Part shown: in pieces, positions 48,574-57,482 of the stretch
How positions within the stretch are numbered: position 1 is the stretch's first letter
How the letters are laid out: each line of letters starts with the position of its first letter
Origin: Roseateles_B flavus
Lineage (GTDB): Bacteria > Pseudomonadota > Gammaproteobacteria > Burkholderiales > Burkholderiaceae_C
Assembly: GCF_039872765.1 (NCBI RefSeq)
Contig: NZ_JBDPZC010000001.1
Location: 682,001 to 746,000 of the forward strand
Reading direction: 5' to 3'
Length of the DNA: 64,000 nt
Made by a program: the position numbers and the translations under genes
The notes under the pieces: model-generated
The model's database searches: none
Seen by the model: only the letters and a program-made list of their open reading frames with translations
Told to the model about the DNA's origin: nothing

Positions 48574-50139
48574 TCAGTCCAGCCGGAAGACGGAGATCGC
48601 CTCCGACAGCTGATGCGCCTGCTCGCGCATGGACTGCGCCGCCGCCGCAGATTCCTCCACCAGGGCGGCGTTCTGCTGCGTCATCTGGTCCAGCTGGGCC
48701 ACGGCCTGGTTGACCTGCTGGATGCCGTCGCGCTGCTCCGCGGAGGCGGCGGCGATCTCGCCGATCAAGTCGGAGACCCGGCTGACGCTGGCCGTGATGT
48801 CCTGCATGGCCTGCCCGGTCTGCTGCACCAGCTCCGCGCCCTGCTCGACATTGCCCATGGAGGTGCCGATGAGGGTCTTGATCTCGCGCGCCGCCTCGGC
48901 GCTGCGCTGGGCCAGGGAGCGCACCTCGCCGGCCACCACCGCGAAGCCGCGGCCCTGCTCCCCGGCGCGGGCGGCTTCCACGGCGGCATTCAGGGCCAGG
49001 ATGTTGGTCTGGAAGGCGATGCCGTCGATCACGCCGATGATGTCGCCGATCTTGCGCGAGCTGTCGGTGATGCGCTGCATGCTCTGCGTCACCTGGTCCA
49101 CCACCTGACCGCCGCGCTGGGCGGCCTGGGCGGCCGAGACGGCCAGCTGGTTGGCCTGGCGCGCGGTGTCGGCGGACTGGCTGACGGCGCCGTTCATCTC
49201 CTCCATCGAGCTGGCGGTCTGCTCCAGGTTGGAGGCCGTCTGCTCGGTGCGGGCGGAGAGGTCGTGGTTGCCCTGGGCGATCTCGCCGGCGGCCGTGTTG
49301 ATGGAGTCGCCGGCGGCGCGCAGCTGCGCCATGGTGCCCCGCAGGGCGTCGACCATGTGCTGCAGCTGGCCCAGCAGGCTGGCCTCGGCAGCGGAGCCTG
49401 CGCTGCCCCGCAAGTCGCCGTCGGCCACGGCCCGCATGGCGGCGATGGCTGCGCTGGGCTCGCCGCCCAGCTGCTGCAGCACGCTGCGGGTGATGGCCCA
49501 GCCGACCAGGCCCACGCCCGCCAGGACCAGGGCTCCCAGGCCTAGGCGTCCCAGGGCAGCGCTCCAGACCTGGCTGGTGACGTCATCGAGGTACAGGCCG
49601 GAGCCAACCATCCAGTTCCATTCCGGAATGGCCATCACCAGCTGCAGCTTGGGCACGGGCTCGGTCTTGCCGGGGCGGGGGAACTGGGTCAGCACGTAGG
49701 CGCGGCCGTCGCGGCTGGCCCGCATGCTGTCCACCAGTTGCTGGATGATGTCGTTGCCGGCGCCGTCCTTGACCTTGCCCACCATGTTCTGGCCGATCCA
49801 GTCCGGCTTGGTCGGGTGCATCACACTGACGCCGTCCAGCGTCCAGGCGTAGAAGTACTCGGTCTTGCCGTCGGCGCCGCCGTAGCGGGCGCTGCGGATC
49901 ACCTCCTTGGCGATGGCCTGGGCCTCGGCCTGGCTCATCTTGCCGCTGGCGGCCTGCTGGCGGTAGTTCTCGACGACCTGGTGGACCGACTGGACCGCCG
50001 TCTGCAGCATCTCGCGGCGGCTGCCATTGATTTCGACATGGGTCTGGTAGATGGTGAGCAGCAGCAGCACCAGCACGCCCAGCATGGCGCTGACGGTGAG
50101 CAGGGCGATGCGGCGCCGGAAGGACCATTGGTTCAGCAT
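48574..50139 (-). CDS. Methyl-accepting chemotaxis protein with single Cache sensor
   Basis: A 521-residue chemoreceptor. A membrane span (about 12-30) is followed by a periplasmic sCache_2 domain (RYGGADGKTEYFYAWTLDGVSVMHPTKPDWIGQNM; PEWNWMVGSGLYLDDV). A second span (LGALVLAGVGLVGWAIT), HAMP and a methyl-accepting domain follow, with tip sequence AFQTNILALNAAVEAARAGEQGRGFAVVAGEVRSLAQR. sCache_2 domains often bind small carboxylates. AGGAGA ribosome site before the ATG. Probably co-expressed with the PAS chemoreceptor downstream. Confidence 0.94.
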   Translation of the reverse strand: MLNQWSFRRRIALLTVSAMLGVLVLLLLTIYQTHVEINGSRREMLQTAVQSVHQVVENYRQQAASGKMSQAEAQAIAKEVIRSARYGGADGKTEYFYAWTLDGVSVMHPTKPDWIGQNMVGKVKDGAGNDIIQQLVDSMRASRDGRAYVLTQFPRPGKTEPVPKLQLVMAIPEWNWMVGSGLYLDDVTSQVWSAALGRLGLGALVLAGVGLVGWAITRSVLQQLGGEPSAAIAAMRAVADGDLRGSAGSAAEASLLGQLQHMVDALRGTMAQLRAAGDSINTAAGEIAQGNHDLSARTEQTASNLEQTASSMEEMNGAVSQSADTARQANQLAVSAAQAAQRGGQVVDQVTQSMQRITDSSRKIGDIIGVIDGIAFQTNILALNAAVEAARAGEQGRGFAVVAGEVRSLAQRSAEAAREIKTLIGTSMGNVEQGAELVQQTGQAMQDITASVSRVSDLIGEIAAASAEQRDGIQQVNQAVAQLDQMTQQNAALVEESAAAAQSMREQAHQLSEAISVFRLD

Positions 50140-50285
50140 GAGAGTCTCCTGTCCGCTCCTTGCCGTCGAGTGCGGCGTCCTACCGAGCGGTCGAATAAGT
50201 GTGAGCTACTTTCGTATTTGCTTGAAATGTTGAGAACGGTTGCATCGCCCATGCTGCGACGAATTGCACAGCGGCGCTAGAATTG

Positions 50286-50301
50286 ACGTTTACGTAAACG
50301 T
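50286..50301. promoter_or_regulatory. Perfect palindrome upstream of ivd (LiuR-like operator)
   Basis: ACGTTTACGTAAACGT is a perfect 16-bp palindrome, preceded by TTG (TTGACG) and followed by AAAC, 97 bases before the isovaleryl-CoA dehydrogenase ATG. It is of the type described for LiuR (MerR family) sites in front of leucine/isovalerate degradation genes in proteobacteria. I am recalling that pattern and could not check it; no LiuR gene is in the window. Confidence 0.6.
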
Positions 50302-50397
50302 AAACTGGCACCCGGCGCCGATGATGCTGGGCGCCGGCCTGGACGCGCCCCCGAAGCCCGGCGCGCAGGCGTTCGACAACTTGCCTCGGAGACTGAG

Positions 50398-51576
50398 ATG
50401 AACCTGCCCGGCCTGAATTTCCAACTTGGTGAAGACATCGACGCGCTGCGCGACGCCGTGCGCGACTTTGCGCAGGCCGAGATCGCCCCGCGTGCCGCCG
50501 AGATCGACCACAAGGACCAGTTCCCCATGGACCTGTGGCGCAAGATGGGCGAGCTGGGCGTGCTGGGCATCACCGTGCCGGAGCAGTACGGCGGGGCCAA
50601 CATGGGCTACCTGGCTCACATGGTCGCGATGGAGGAGATCAGCCGTGCCAGCGCCTCGGTGGGCCTGTCCTACGGCGCGCACAGCAATCTGTGCGTCAAC
50701 CAGATCAACCGCAACGGCAACGAGGCCCAGAAGCAGAAGTACCTGCCCAAGCTGATCAGTGGCGAGCACGTGGGCGCGCTGGCCATGAGCGAGCCGGGCG
50801 CCGGCTCCGACGTCATCAGCATGAAGCTCAAGGCTGAAGACAAGGGCGGCTACTACCTGCTCAACGGCACCAAGATGTGGATCACCAACGGCCCCGACGC
50901 CGACACCCTGGTGGTCTACGCCAAGACCGAGCCCGAGCTGGGCGCGCGCGGCGTCACGGCCTTCCTGATCGAGAAGGGCATGAAGGGCTTCTCCATCGCC
51001 CAGAAGCTGGACAAGCTGGGCATGCGCGGCAGCCACACCGGCGAGCTGGTCTTCGAGAACGTGGAAGTGCCGGCCGAGAACGTGCTGGGGGCCGTCAACA
51101 GCGGCGCCAAGGTGCTGATGTCCGGCCTGGACTACGAGCGCGCCGTGCTGACCGGCGGCCCGCTGGGCATCATGCAGTCCGTGATGGACAACGTGATCCC
51201 CTACATCCACGACCGCAAGCAGTTCGGCCAGAGCATCGGCGAGTTCCAGCTCATCCAGGGCAAGGTCGCCGACATGTACACCGTGCTGCAGGCCGCCCGC
51301 TCCTTCGCCTACACCGTGGCCAAGAACCTGGACATGCTGGGCACGGACCACGTGCGCCAGGTGCGCAAGGACTGCGCCTCGGTGATCCTGTGGACCGCCG
51401 AGAAGGCCACCTGGATGGCCGGCGAGGGCGTGCAGATCTTCGGCGGCAACGGCTACATCAACGAGTACCCGCTGGGCCGCCTGTGGCGCGATGCCAAGCT
51501 GTACGAGATCGGCGCCGGCACCAGCGAGATCCGCCGCATGCTGATCGGCCGCGAGCTGTTCGCCGAGACGATGTGA
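50398..51576 (+). CDS. ivd: Isovaleryl-CoA dehydrogenase
   Basis: A 392-residue flavin acyl-CoA dehydrogenase. N-terminal and middle-domain motifs (LGITVPEQYGGANMGYLAH; GALAMSEPGAGSDVISMKL; WITNGPDADTLVVYAKT) and the catalytic base E247 in GLDYERAVL place it with isovaleryl-CoA dehydrogenases, whose base is at this internal site rather than near the C-terminus. It converts isovaleryl-CoA to 3-methylcrotonyl-CoA in leucine degradation and passes electrons to ETF. The palindrome at 50286 suggests LiuR-type control. It heads a plus-strand series running to 58133. Confidence 0.93.
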   Translation: MNLPGLNFQLGEDIDALRDAVRDFAQAEIAPRAAEIDHKDQFPMDLWRKMGELGVLGITVPEQYGGANMGYLAHMVAMEEISRASASVGLSYGAHSNLCVNQINRNGNEAQKQKYLPKLISGEHVGALAMSEPGAGSDVISMKLKAEDKGGYYLLNGTKMWITNGPDADTLVVYAKTEPELGARGVTAFLIEKGMKGFSIAQKLDKLGMRGSHTGELVFENVEVPAENVLGAVNSGAKVLMSGLDYERAVLTGGPLGIMQSVMDNVIPYIHDRKQFGQSIGEFQLIQGKVADMYTVLQAARSFAYTVAKNLDMLGTDHVRQVRKDCASVILWTAEKATWMAGEGVQIFGGNGYINEYPLGRLWRDAKLYEIGAGTSEIRRMLIGRELFAETM

Positions 51577-51615
51577 CGCCCGCCCGGGGCCCCGGCAAGG
51601 TCCCGGAACGAAGTC

Positions 51616-51638
51616 AGCCTTGCCCAATGGGCAGGGCT
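51616..51638. terminator. Weak hairpin after ivd
   Basis: AGCCTTGCCC pairs with GGGCAGGGCT (one G-U pair) around a 3-base loop. No T-tract follows, so it would at most attenuate transcription into the carbonic anhydrase gene. Confidence 0.35.
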
Positions 51639-51667
51639 GGTCCGCCCCACGATTCGACAATGCGGCC

Positions 51668-52339
51668 ATGAGCACCGAACTGCAAGAACTGCTGGACAGC
51701 AACAAGCGCTGGGCCCTCGACACCGAAACACGCGAGCCCGGCTTCTTCTCCCGTCTTCTCAAGCAGCAGACGCCCGAATACCTGTGGATCGGTTGCGCCG
51801 ACAGCCGCGTGCCGGCCAACGAGCTGGTCAACCTGCTGCCGGGCGAGCTCTTCGTGCATCGCAATGTCGCGAACGTGGTGGTGCATTCCGACCTCAACTG
51901 CCTCTCGGTGATGCAGTTCGCCGTCGATGCGCTGAAGGTCAAGCACATCATCGTGGTGGGCCATTCCAACTGCGGCGGCGTCAAGGCCGCGCTGCTGGAC
52001 CAGCGCGTAGGCCTGGTCGACAACTGGCTTCGCCATGTGCAGGACGTGCGCAACCATCACATGGAATGGCTGGAAAGCCTGGACGAGCGCCAGCGCGTCA
52101 ACGCCCTGTGCGAACTCAATGTGCTGGAGCAGGCCCGCAATGCCTGCCAGACCACCGTCGTGCAGGACGCCTGGGCACGCGGCCAGGAGATCGTGGTGCA
52201 CGGCTGGGTCTACGGCCTGCACAACGGTCTGCTGGAAGACCTCCGCATCACGGTGGGGGCGCCCGAGCAGCTGGCTTCGGCCTTCCAGAAGGCCTTGACC
52301 GCGGTCAAGAAGCGCTACGAAGCGGCCCGCGTAAGCTGA
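51668..52339 (+). CDS. can: Beta-class carbonic anhydrase
   Basis: A 223-residue beta-carbonic anhydrase. The zinc ligands and catalytic dyad are C43-A-D45-S-R47 and H99-S-N-C102-G-G; the segment HRNVANVVVHSDLNCLSVMQFAV is the usual one. It interconverts CO2 and bicarbonate, which may feed biotin-dependent carboxylases of leucine degradation and is essential in air for many bacteria. ATG 51668 gives the family N-terminus. It follows ivd by 91 bases. Confidence 0.94.
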   Translation: MSTELQELLDSNKRWALDTETREPGFFSRLLKQQTPEYLWIGCADSRVPANELVNLLPGELFVHRNVANVVVHSDLNCLSVMQFAVDALKVKHIIVVGHSNCGGVKAALLDQRVGLVDNWLRHVQDVRNHHMEWLESLDERQRVNALCELNVLEQARNACQTTVVQDAWARGQEIVVHGWVYGLHNGLLEDLRITVGAPEQLASAFQKALTAVKKRYEAARVS

Positions 52340-52370
52340 GCGCCTGTCCCTAGCCCGCCCCAGCCCCGCC

Positions 52371-54182
52371 ATGTTTCCCCAGCAGCTCACCGACTCCCGC
52401 GCCCACCAGATCGCGCAGGCCCTGCTGGGCGGCTTCAACAAGCACTACCGACTCTTCCGCGCCACCACGGCCGAGGCCAAGAAGCGCTTCGAGCGGGCGG
52501 ACTGGCACGGCCAGCAGCGGGCGCAGGCGCAGCGCATCGAGTTCTACGACAAGCGGGTGGACGAATGCGTGGAGCTGCTGGAGCAGCAGTTCCAGGTCAG
52601 CCAGCTGCCCATGGCCGTGTGGCAGCAGGTCAAGCTGCACTACATCGGCCTGCTGACCAACCACCTGCAGCCCGAGCTGGCCGAGACCTTCTTCAACTCG
52701 GCCTGCACGCGCATCCTGCACCACGCCTACTTCCACAACGACTTCATCTTCGTGCGGCCCGCGGTCTCGACCGAGTACATCGAGAACGAGGAGCCCGCCG
52801 CCACGCCCACCTTCCGCTGCTACTACCCCACGCGGGAGACGCTGCGCGAGACGATGATCCGCATCGTCCACAACTTCCAGCTGGCGCGCGACTTCGAGGA
52901 CCTGGGTCGCGATGTCGACGGCGTCCTCAATGCCGTGCAGCGCGAGCTGGGGCTGTTCCGCTGGCGGACCAATTTCCAGATCCAGGTGCTGTCCAGCCTG
53001 TTCTACCGGAACAAGGGCGCCTACCTGGTCGGCAAGATCATCAACGGCTTCACCGAGACGCCCTTCGCGCTGCCCATCCTGCACAACCAGCGTGGCCTGC
53101 TGGAGATCGATGCCGCGCTCTTCGGCGAGGACGACCTGTTGATGCTCTTCAGCTTCGCCCGCGCCTACTTCATGGTGGACATGGAGGTGCCCAGCGCCTA
53201 CGTGCAGTTCCTGCGCTCGCTGATGCCGCGCAAGCCGCGGGCCGAGCTCTACAGCGCCATCGGCCTGCAAAAGCACGGCAAGAACCTCTTCTACCGCGAC
53301 TTCCTCAACCACCTGCGCCACTCCAGCGACAAGTTCCGCATCGCCCCCGGCATCAAGGGCATGGTGATGCTGGTCTTCGACCTGCCCAGCTACCCCTTCG
53401 TCTTCAAGCTGATCAAGGACTACTTCCCGCCGCAGAAGGAGACCACGCGCGAGCTCATCCAGAGCAAGTACCTGCTGGTCAAGCAGCACGACCGCGTGGG
53501 CCGCATGGCGGACACCCTGGAGTACAGCAACGTCGCCTTCCCGCGCTACCGCTTCGAGGAAGAGCTGATCCGCGAGCTCAAGACCTTCTGCCCCAGCCTG
53601 ATCGAGGAGAAGGGCGACGACCTCATCCTCAAGCACGTCTACATCGAGCGCCGCATGGTGCCGCTGAACATCTACATCCAGGAGGCCACGCCGCCGCAGC
53701 TGGAGCATGCCGTGGTCGAGTACGGCAATGCCATCAAGGACCTGGTGGCTGCCAACATCTTCCCTGGCGACATGCTCTGGAAGAACTTCGGCGTGACCCG
53801 CCACGGCAAGGTGGTGTTCTACGACTACGACGAGATCGAATACCTCACCGACTGCAACTTCCGCAAGGTGCCCACGCCGCGCACCGAGGAGGAGGAGCTG
53901 TCCGGCGAGGTCTGGTATGCCGTCGGCCCGCGCGACGTCTTCCCCGAGACCTTCGGCCCCTTCCTGCTGGGCCATCCCGGCGTGCGCGAGCTCTTCATGC
54001 GCCACCACGCCGACCTGCTCGATGCCGGCTTCTGGCAGGGCCACAAGGAGCGCATCCTGGCCGGCCATGTGCACGACGTCTTTCCCTACGAGGCGCACAA
54101 GCGCTTCCAAGCCCAGCGCGCAGGCGCAGCGGTGCTGGCCCCGCCGGCCGATCCGCTGGACCGCGAGCTGCCCATCCAATAA
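52371..54182 (+). CDS. aceK: Isocitrate dehydrogenase kinase/phosphatase AceK
   Basis: A 603-residue AceK of normal length. It carries the regulatory N-terminal domain and a kinase domain with the P-loop-like APGIKGMVMLVFDLPSYPFVFKLIKD. Catalytic-region segments VFYDYDEIEYLTDCNF and WYAVGPRDVFPETFGPFLLG follow. It phosphorylates isocitrate dehydrogenase to send carbon through the glyoxylate shunt and also reverses this. It lies 31 bases after the carbonic anhydrase gene. Presence next to acyl-CoA catabolism fits growth on acetate-yielding substrates. Confidence 0.95.
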   Translation: MFPQQLTDSRAHQIAQALLGGFNKHYRLFRATTAEAKKRFERADWHGQQRAQAQRIEFYDKRVDECVELLEQQFQVSQLPMAVWQQVKLHYIGLLTNHLQPELAETFFNSACTRILHHAYFHNDFIFVRPAVSTEYIENEEPAATPTFRCYYPTRETLRETMIRIVHNFQLARDFEDLGRDVDGVLNAVQRELGLFRWRTNFQIQVLSSLFYRNKGAYLVGKIINGFTETPFALPILHNQRGLLEIDAALFGEDDLLMLFSFARAYFMVDMEVPSAYVQFLRSLMPRKPRAELYSAIGLQKHGKNLFYRDFLNHLRHSSDKFRIAPGIKGMVMLVFDLPSYPFVFKLIKDYFPPQKETTRELIQSKYLLVKQHDRVGRMADTLEYSNVAFPRYRFEEELIRELKTFCPSLIEEKGDDLILKHVYIERRMVPLNIYIQEATPPQLEHAVVEYGNAIKDLVAANIFPGDMLWKNFGVTRHGKVVFYDYDEIEYLTDCNFRKVPTPRTEEEELSGEVWYAVGPRDVFPETFGPFLLGHPGVRELFMRHHADLLDAGFWQGHKERILAGHVHDVFPYEAHKRFQAQRAGAAVLAPPADPLDRELPIQ

Positions 54183-54211
54183 CCCCTTGAGTCCATTCCA
54201 GGAGAGCCTCC

Positions 54212-55390
54212 ATGTCCGACTCCATCGTCATCGTCTCCGCCGCCCGCACGCCCATCGGTGGCCTGCTGGGTGACTTCTCCAACCTCGCCGGCTGGGAGCT
54301 GGGCGCCGTGGCCATCAAGGCCGCCGTGGAGCGCGCCGGCGTGCCCGCCGATGCCATCCAGGAAGCCTTCATGGGCAACTGCCTGATGGCCGGCCAGGGC
54401 CAGGCCCCCGCTCGCCAGGCCGTGCTGAAGGCCGGCCTGCCGCAGTCTGTCGGTGCCGTGACCCTGTCCAAGATGTGCGGCGCCGGCATGCGCGCCGTCA
54501 TGTTCGCGCACGACACCCTGAAGGCCGAGAGCGCCGACATCCTCATCGCCGGCGGCATGGAGTCCATGACCAATGCCCCGCACCTGATGTTCGCGCGCAA
54601 GGGCGTGAAGTACGGCGCCGCGCAGATGTACGACCACATGGCCCTGGACGGCCTGGAAGACGCCTACGAGCGCGGCAAGGCCATGGGCGTGTTCGCCGAG
54701 CAGTGCGTCAGCAAGTACGCCTTCAGCCGCGAGGCGCAGGACCAGTTCGCCATCGCCTCCACCGAGCGCTCCAAGAAGGCCAACGAGGACGGCAGCTTCG
54801 CCTGGGAAATGGCCCCTGTGACCCTGGCCGGCAAGGCCGGTGACGTGGTCATCAGCCGGGACGAGCAGCCCTTCAAGGCCAAGCTGGACAAGATCCCCGG
54901 CCTGAAGCCCGCCTTCAAGAAGGACGGCACCATCACCGCCGCCACCTCCTCCAGCATCTCCGACGGGGCTGCCGCCCTGGTGCTGATGCGCGAGAGCACC
55001 GCCGCCAAGATGGGCCTGACGCCCGTCGCTCGCATCGTGGGCACGGCCGTGCATGCCAACGCCCCCGAGTGGTTCACCACGGCCCCGGTCGGTGCCATCC
55101 AGAAGCTGCTGGCCAAGAACGGCTGGGACGCCAAGAGCGTGGACCTCTGGGAAGTCAACGAGGCCTTCGCCGCCGTGACCATGGCCGCCATGGCCGAGTT
55201 CAAGCTGCCGCACGAGATCGTCAACGTCAACGGCGGTGCCGTGGCCCTGGGCCACCCCATCGGCGCCTCGGGTGCCCGCATCCTGGTGACCCTGCTGGGC
55301 GCGCTGAAGCACCGCGGCCTGAAGCGCGGCGTGGCCTCGCTGTGCATCGGCGGCGGTGAAGCGACGGCCGTGGGCGTCGAGATCCTGTGA
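54212..55390 (+). CDS. Acetyl-CoA C-acetyltransferase (thiolase)
   Basis: A 392-residue thiolase. The acyl-accepting cysteine is C89 in SKMCGAGM, the conserved histidine lies in GHPIGASG (near 348) and the second cysteine C378 in LCIGGGEA. The N-terminus IVIVSAARTPIGG is typical. It condenses or cleaves acetoacetyl-CoA; leucine degradation ends in acetoacetate, so the context fits the degradative direction. It begins 29 bases after aceK with an AGGAGAG ribosome site and is followed by a probable terminator at 55468. Confidence 0.94.
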   Translation: MSDSIVIVSAARTPIGGLLGDFSNLAGWELGAVAIKAAVERAGVPADAIQEAFMGNCLMAGQGQAPARQAVLKAGLPQSVGAVTLSKMCGAGMRAVMFAHDTLKAESADILIAGGMESMTNAPHLMFARKGVKYGAAQMYDHMALDGLEDAYERGKAMGVFAEQCVSKYAFSREAQDQFAIASTERSKKANEDGSFAWEMAPVTLAGKAGDVVISRDEQPFKAKLDKIPGLKPAFKKDGTITAATSSSISDGAAALVLMRESTAAKMGLTPVARIVGTAVHANAPEWFTTAPVGAIQKLLAKNGWDAKSVDLWEVNEAFAAVTMAAMAEFKLPHEIVNVNGGAVALGHPIGASGARILVTLLGALKHRGLKRGVASLCIGGGEATAVGVEIL

Positions 55391-55467
55391 ATCTCGACGC
55401 AGGCCGTCGTGCCGTGGGCGGCGAGCTGATCTGAAACTGAGGGTCGGGTCTTGCCCCCGGCCCCACG

Positions 55468-55508
55468 AGGCGCGGCTGCCGGCTGGGTCCGGCCCGCGCC
55501 TTCCTTTT
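55468..55508 (+). terminator. Probable terminator after the thiolase gene
   Basis: An outer stem AGGCGCGG/CCGCGCCT and an inner stem GCCGG/CCGGC are separated on one side by a two-base bulge and enclose a 6-base loop. The stem ends in TTCCTTTT. It starts 77 bases after the thiolase stop. Confidence 0.6.
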
Positions 55509-55530
55509 GGCGCCCGTCGAGGCGACCTTC

Positions 55531-56199
55531 ATGAAGCATGTCCTGATCATCGGTGCCTCCCGCGGCCTGGGCCTGGAGTTCGTGCGCCAGTACCGCGAGG
55601 CGGGCGACCGCGTCGTCGCGACGGCCCGAAGTGACGAGGGCCTGGCCGCCCTCCAGGCCCTGGGCGCCAAGGCGCTGCGGCTGGACGTGGCCAGCGTGGC
55701 CAGCTGCGCCGGCCTGGCCTGGCAGATCGACGGCGAGGCCTTTGACGAGGTCGTGCTCAATGCCGGCGTCTTCGGGGCGCGCACCGACGGCCTGGTCACC
55801 CCGGCGGAGGCCGACTTCGACCAAGTCATGCACACCAATGTGCTGGGCCCCATGCGCCTGCTGCCGCAGCTGCTGGACAGCCTGGCGCCGCAAGCGCGCG
55901 TGGCGATGATCTCGTCCATCATGGGCTCGCTGGCATTGAGGGAGAACAGCCATGGCTGGCTCTACCGTGCCTCCAAGGCCGCGCTGAACTCGGTGATGCG
56001 GGACGCCGCCCTGGAACTCGCGGGCCGCGCCATCTGCGTGAGCCTGCATCCCGGCTGGGTGCGCACCGACATGGGCGGCGCCGGCGCCGACATCGACCCT
56101 GCCACCAGCATCGGCGGCATGCGCGCCTTGCTGGCCCGGCTGCAGCCGTCCGACAATGGCGGCTTCTTCAATTTCGACGGCCAGCCCCTGGCCTGGTGA
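55531..56199 (+). CDS. Short-chain dehydrogenase/reductase (SDR)
   Basis: A 222-residue atypical-length SDR like the CsgA/sniffer group: cofactor motif IIGASRGLGLE, NAG motif VVLNAGVFG, and active-site YRASKAALN. The C-terminus is short (GGFFNFDGQPLAW), as in that group. ATG 55531 gives the normal start, with GAGG eight bases upstream. It is separated from the thiolase by a terminator and leads the acyl-CoA dehydrogenase by 81 bases. Physiological substrate unknown. Confidence 0.9.
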   Translation: MKHVLIIGASRGLGLEFVRQYREAGDRVVATARSDEGLAALQALGAKALRLDVASVASCAGLAWQIDGEAFDEVVLNAGVFGARTDGLVTPAEADFDQVMHTNVLGPMRLLPQLLDSLAPQARVAMISSIMGSLALRENSHGWLYRASKAALNSVMRDAALELAGRAICVSLHPGWVRTDMGGAGADIDPATSIGGMRALLARLQPSDNGGFFNFDGQPLAW

Positions 56200-56280
56200 G
56201 GCGCTCACGAGGCGCCTCGTCCTCGTTTCCCGACGATCCACGGATCTCCCGATTTCCCAGCCCCCCGGAGTACCCCTCTC

Positions 56281-57411
56281 ATGCTGCTCAGTGAAGACCA
56301 TCGTGCCGTGCAGGACGCCGTGCGCGCCTTTGTGCAAGACCAGATCGCGCCCAAGGCGGCCGAGTGGGACAAGAGCCATCACTTCCCGGCCGAGGAGCTG
56401 AAAGGCCTGGCCGCGCTGGGCTGCTACGGCGTGGCCGTGCCCACCGAGTACGACGGCGCGGGCCTGGACTACCTGGCCCTGGCCATCATCCTGGAAGAGA
56501 TCGGCGCGGGCGACGGCGCCACGTCCACCGTGGTCAGCGTCAACAACTGCCCGGTGTGCTCGATCCTGATGGCCTTTGCCAACGAGGAGCAGAAGCAGGA
56601 GTTCCTCAAGCCCCTGGCTCGCGGCGACATGCTGGGGGCCTTCTGCCTCACCGAGCCGCATGTGGGCTCCGAGGCTGGCGGCCTCAAGACCACGGCCGTG
56701 CGCGATGGCGACGACTACGTGCTCAACGGCGTCAAGCAGTTCATCACCAGCGGCAAGAACGGCGACGTGGCCATCGTGATGGCTGTCACCGACAAGGCCG
56801 CCGGCAAGAAGGGCATCAGTGCCTTCCTGGTGCCCACGAAGACGCCGGGCTACACGGTGGCCCGCATCGAGGACAAGATGGGCCAGCACGCCAGCGACAC
56901 CGCCCAGATCCTGTTCGAGAACTGCCGCATCCCCGTGCGCTACCGTCTGGGCGAGGAAGGGCAGGGCCTGAAGATCGCGCTGTCGGGCCTGGAGGGCGGC
57001 CGCATCGGCATCGCCAGCCAGAGCGTGGGCATGGCCCGCGCGGCCTTCGAGGCGGCGCTGAAGTACAGCAAGGAGCGCGTGGCCTTCGGCGTGCCCATCT
57101 TCGAGCACCAGGCCATGCAGCACAAGCTGGCCGACATGGCCACGCAGATCGAGGCCGCGCGCCAGCTGATCTGGCACGCCGCCAGCCTGAAGGACGCCGG
57201 CCAGCCCTGCCTGAAGGAGGCGGCCATGGCCAAGCTCTTCGCTTCGGAGATGGCCGAGAAGGTCTGCTCCGCGGCCATCCAGATCCACGGCGGCTACGGC
57301 TATGTCAGCGATTTCCCTGTCGAGCGCATCTACCGCGATGTGCGCGTGACCCAGATCTACGAAGGCACTTCCGAGGTCCAGAAGATCCTGATCGGGCGTG
57401 CCCTGGTCTGA
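56281..57411 (+). CDS. Acyl-CoA dehydrogenase, short-chain type
   Basis: A 376-residue acyl-CoA dehydrogenase. Motifs: ALGCYGVAVPTEYDGAGLDYLA, GAFCLTEPHVGSEAGGLKT, the FAD-binding ITSGKNGDVAIVMA, and the catalytic E361 in QIYEGTSEVQKI, which is at the C-terminal position of SCAD/MCAD-type enzymes and unlike the upstream ivd. It starts MLLSEDHRAVQDAVRAFV with the usual length. It oxidises short- or branched-chain acyl-CoA to the enoyl-CoA; precise chain length is not predictable. Confidence 0.94.
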   Translation: MLLSEDHRAVQDAVRAFVQDQIAPKAAEWDKSHHFPAEELKGLAALGCYGVAVPTEYDGAGLDYLALAIILEEIGAGDGATSTVVSVNNCPVCSILMAFANEEQKQEFLKPLARGDMLGAFCLTEPHVGSEAGGLKTTAVRDGDDYVLNGVKQFITSGKNGDVAIVMAVTDKAAGKKGISAFLVPTKTPGYTVARIEDKMGQHASDTAQILFENCRIPVRYRLGEEGQGLKIALSGLEGGRIGIASQSVGMARAAFEAALKYSKERVAFGVPIFEHQAMQHKLADMATQIEAARQLIWHAASLKDAGQPCLKEAAMAKLFASEMAEKVCSAAIQIHGGYGYVSDFPVERIYRDVRVTQIYEGTSEVQKILIGRALV

Positions 57412-57482
57412 ACGGTGAGGGGCACGCGCGGGGAGCGAAAGCCCGGGCTGCGCGCGCAAGGGAAATGGCCTAAGGTCGCGGC

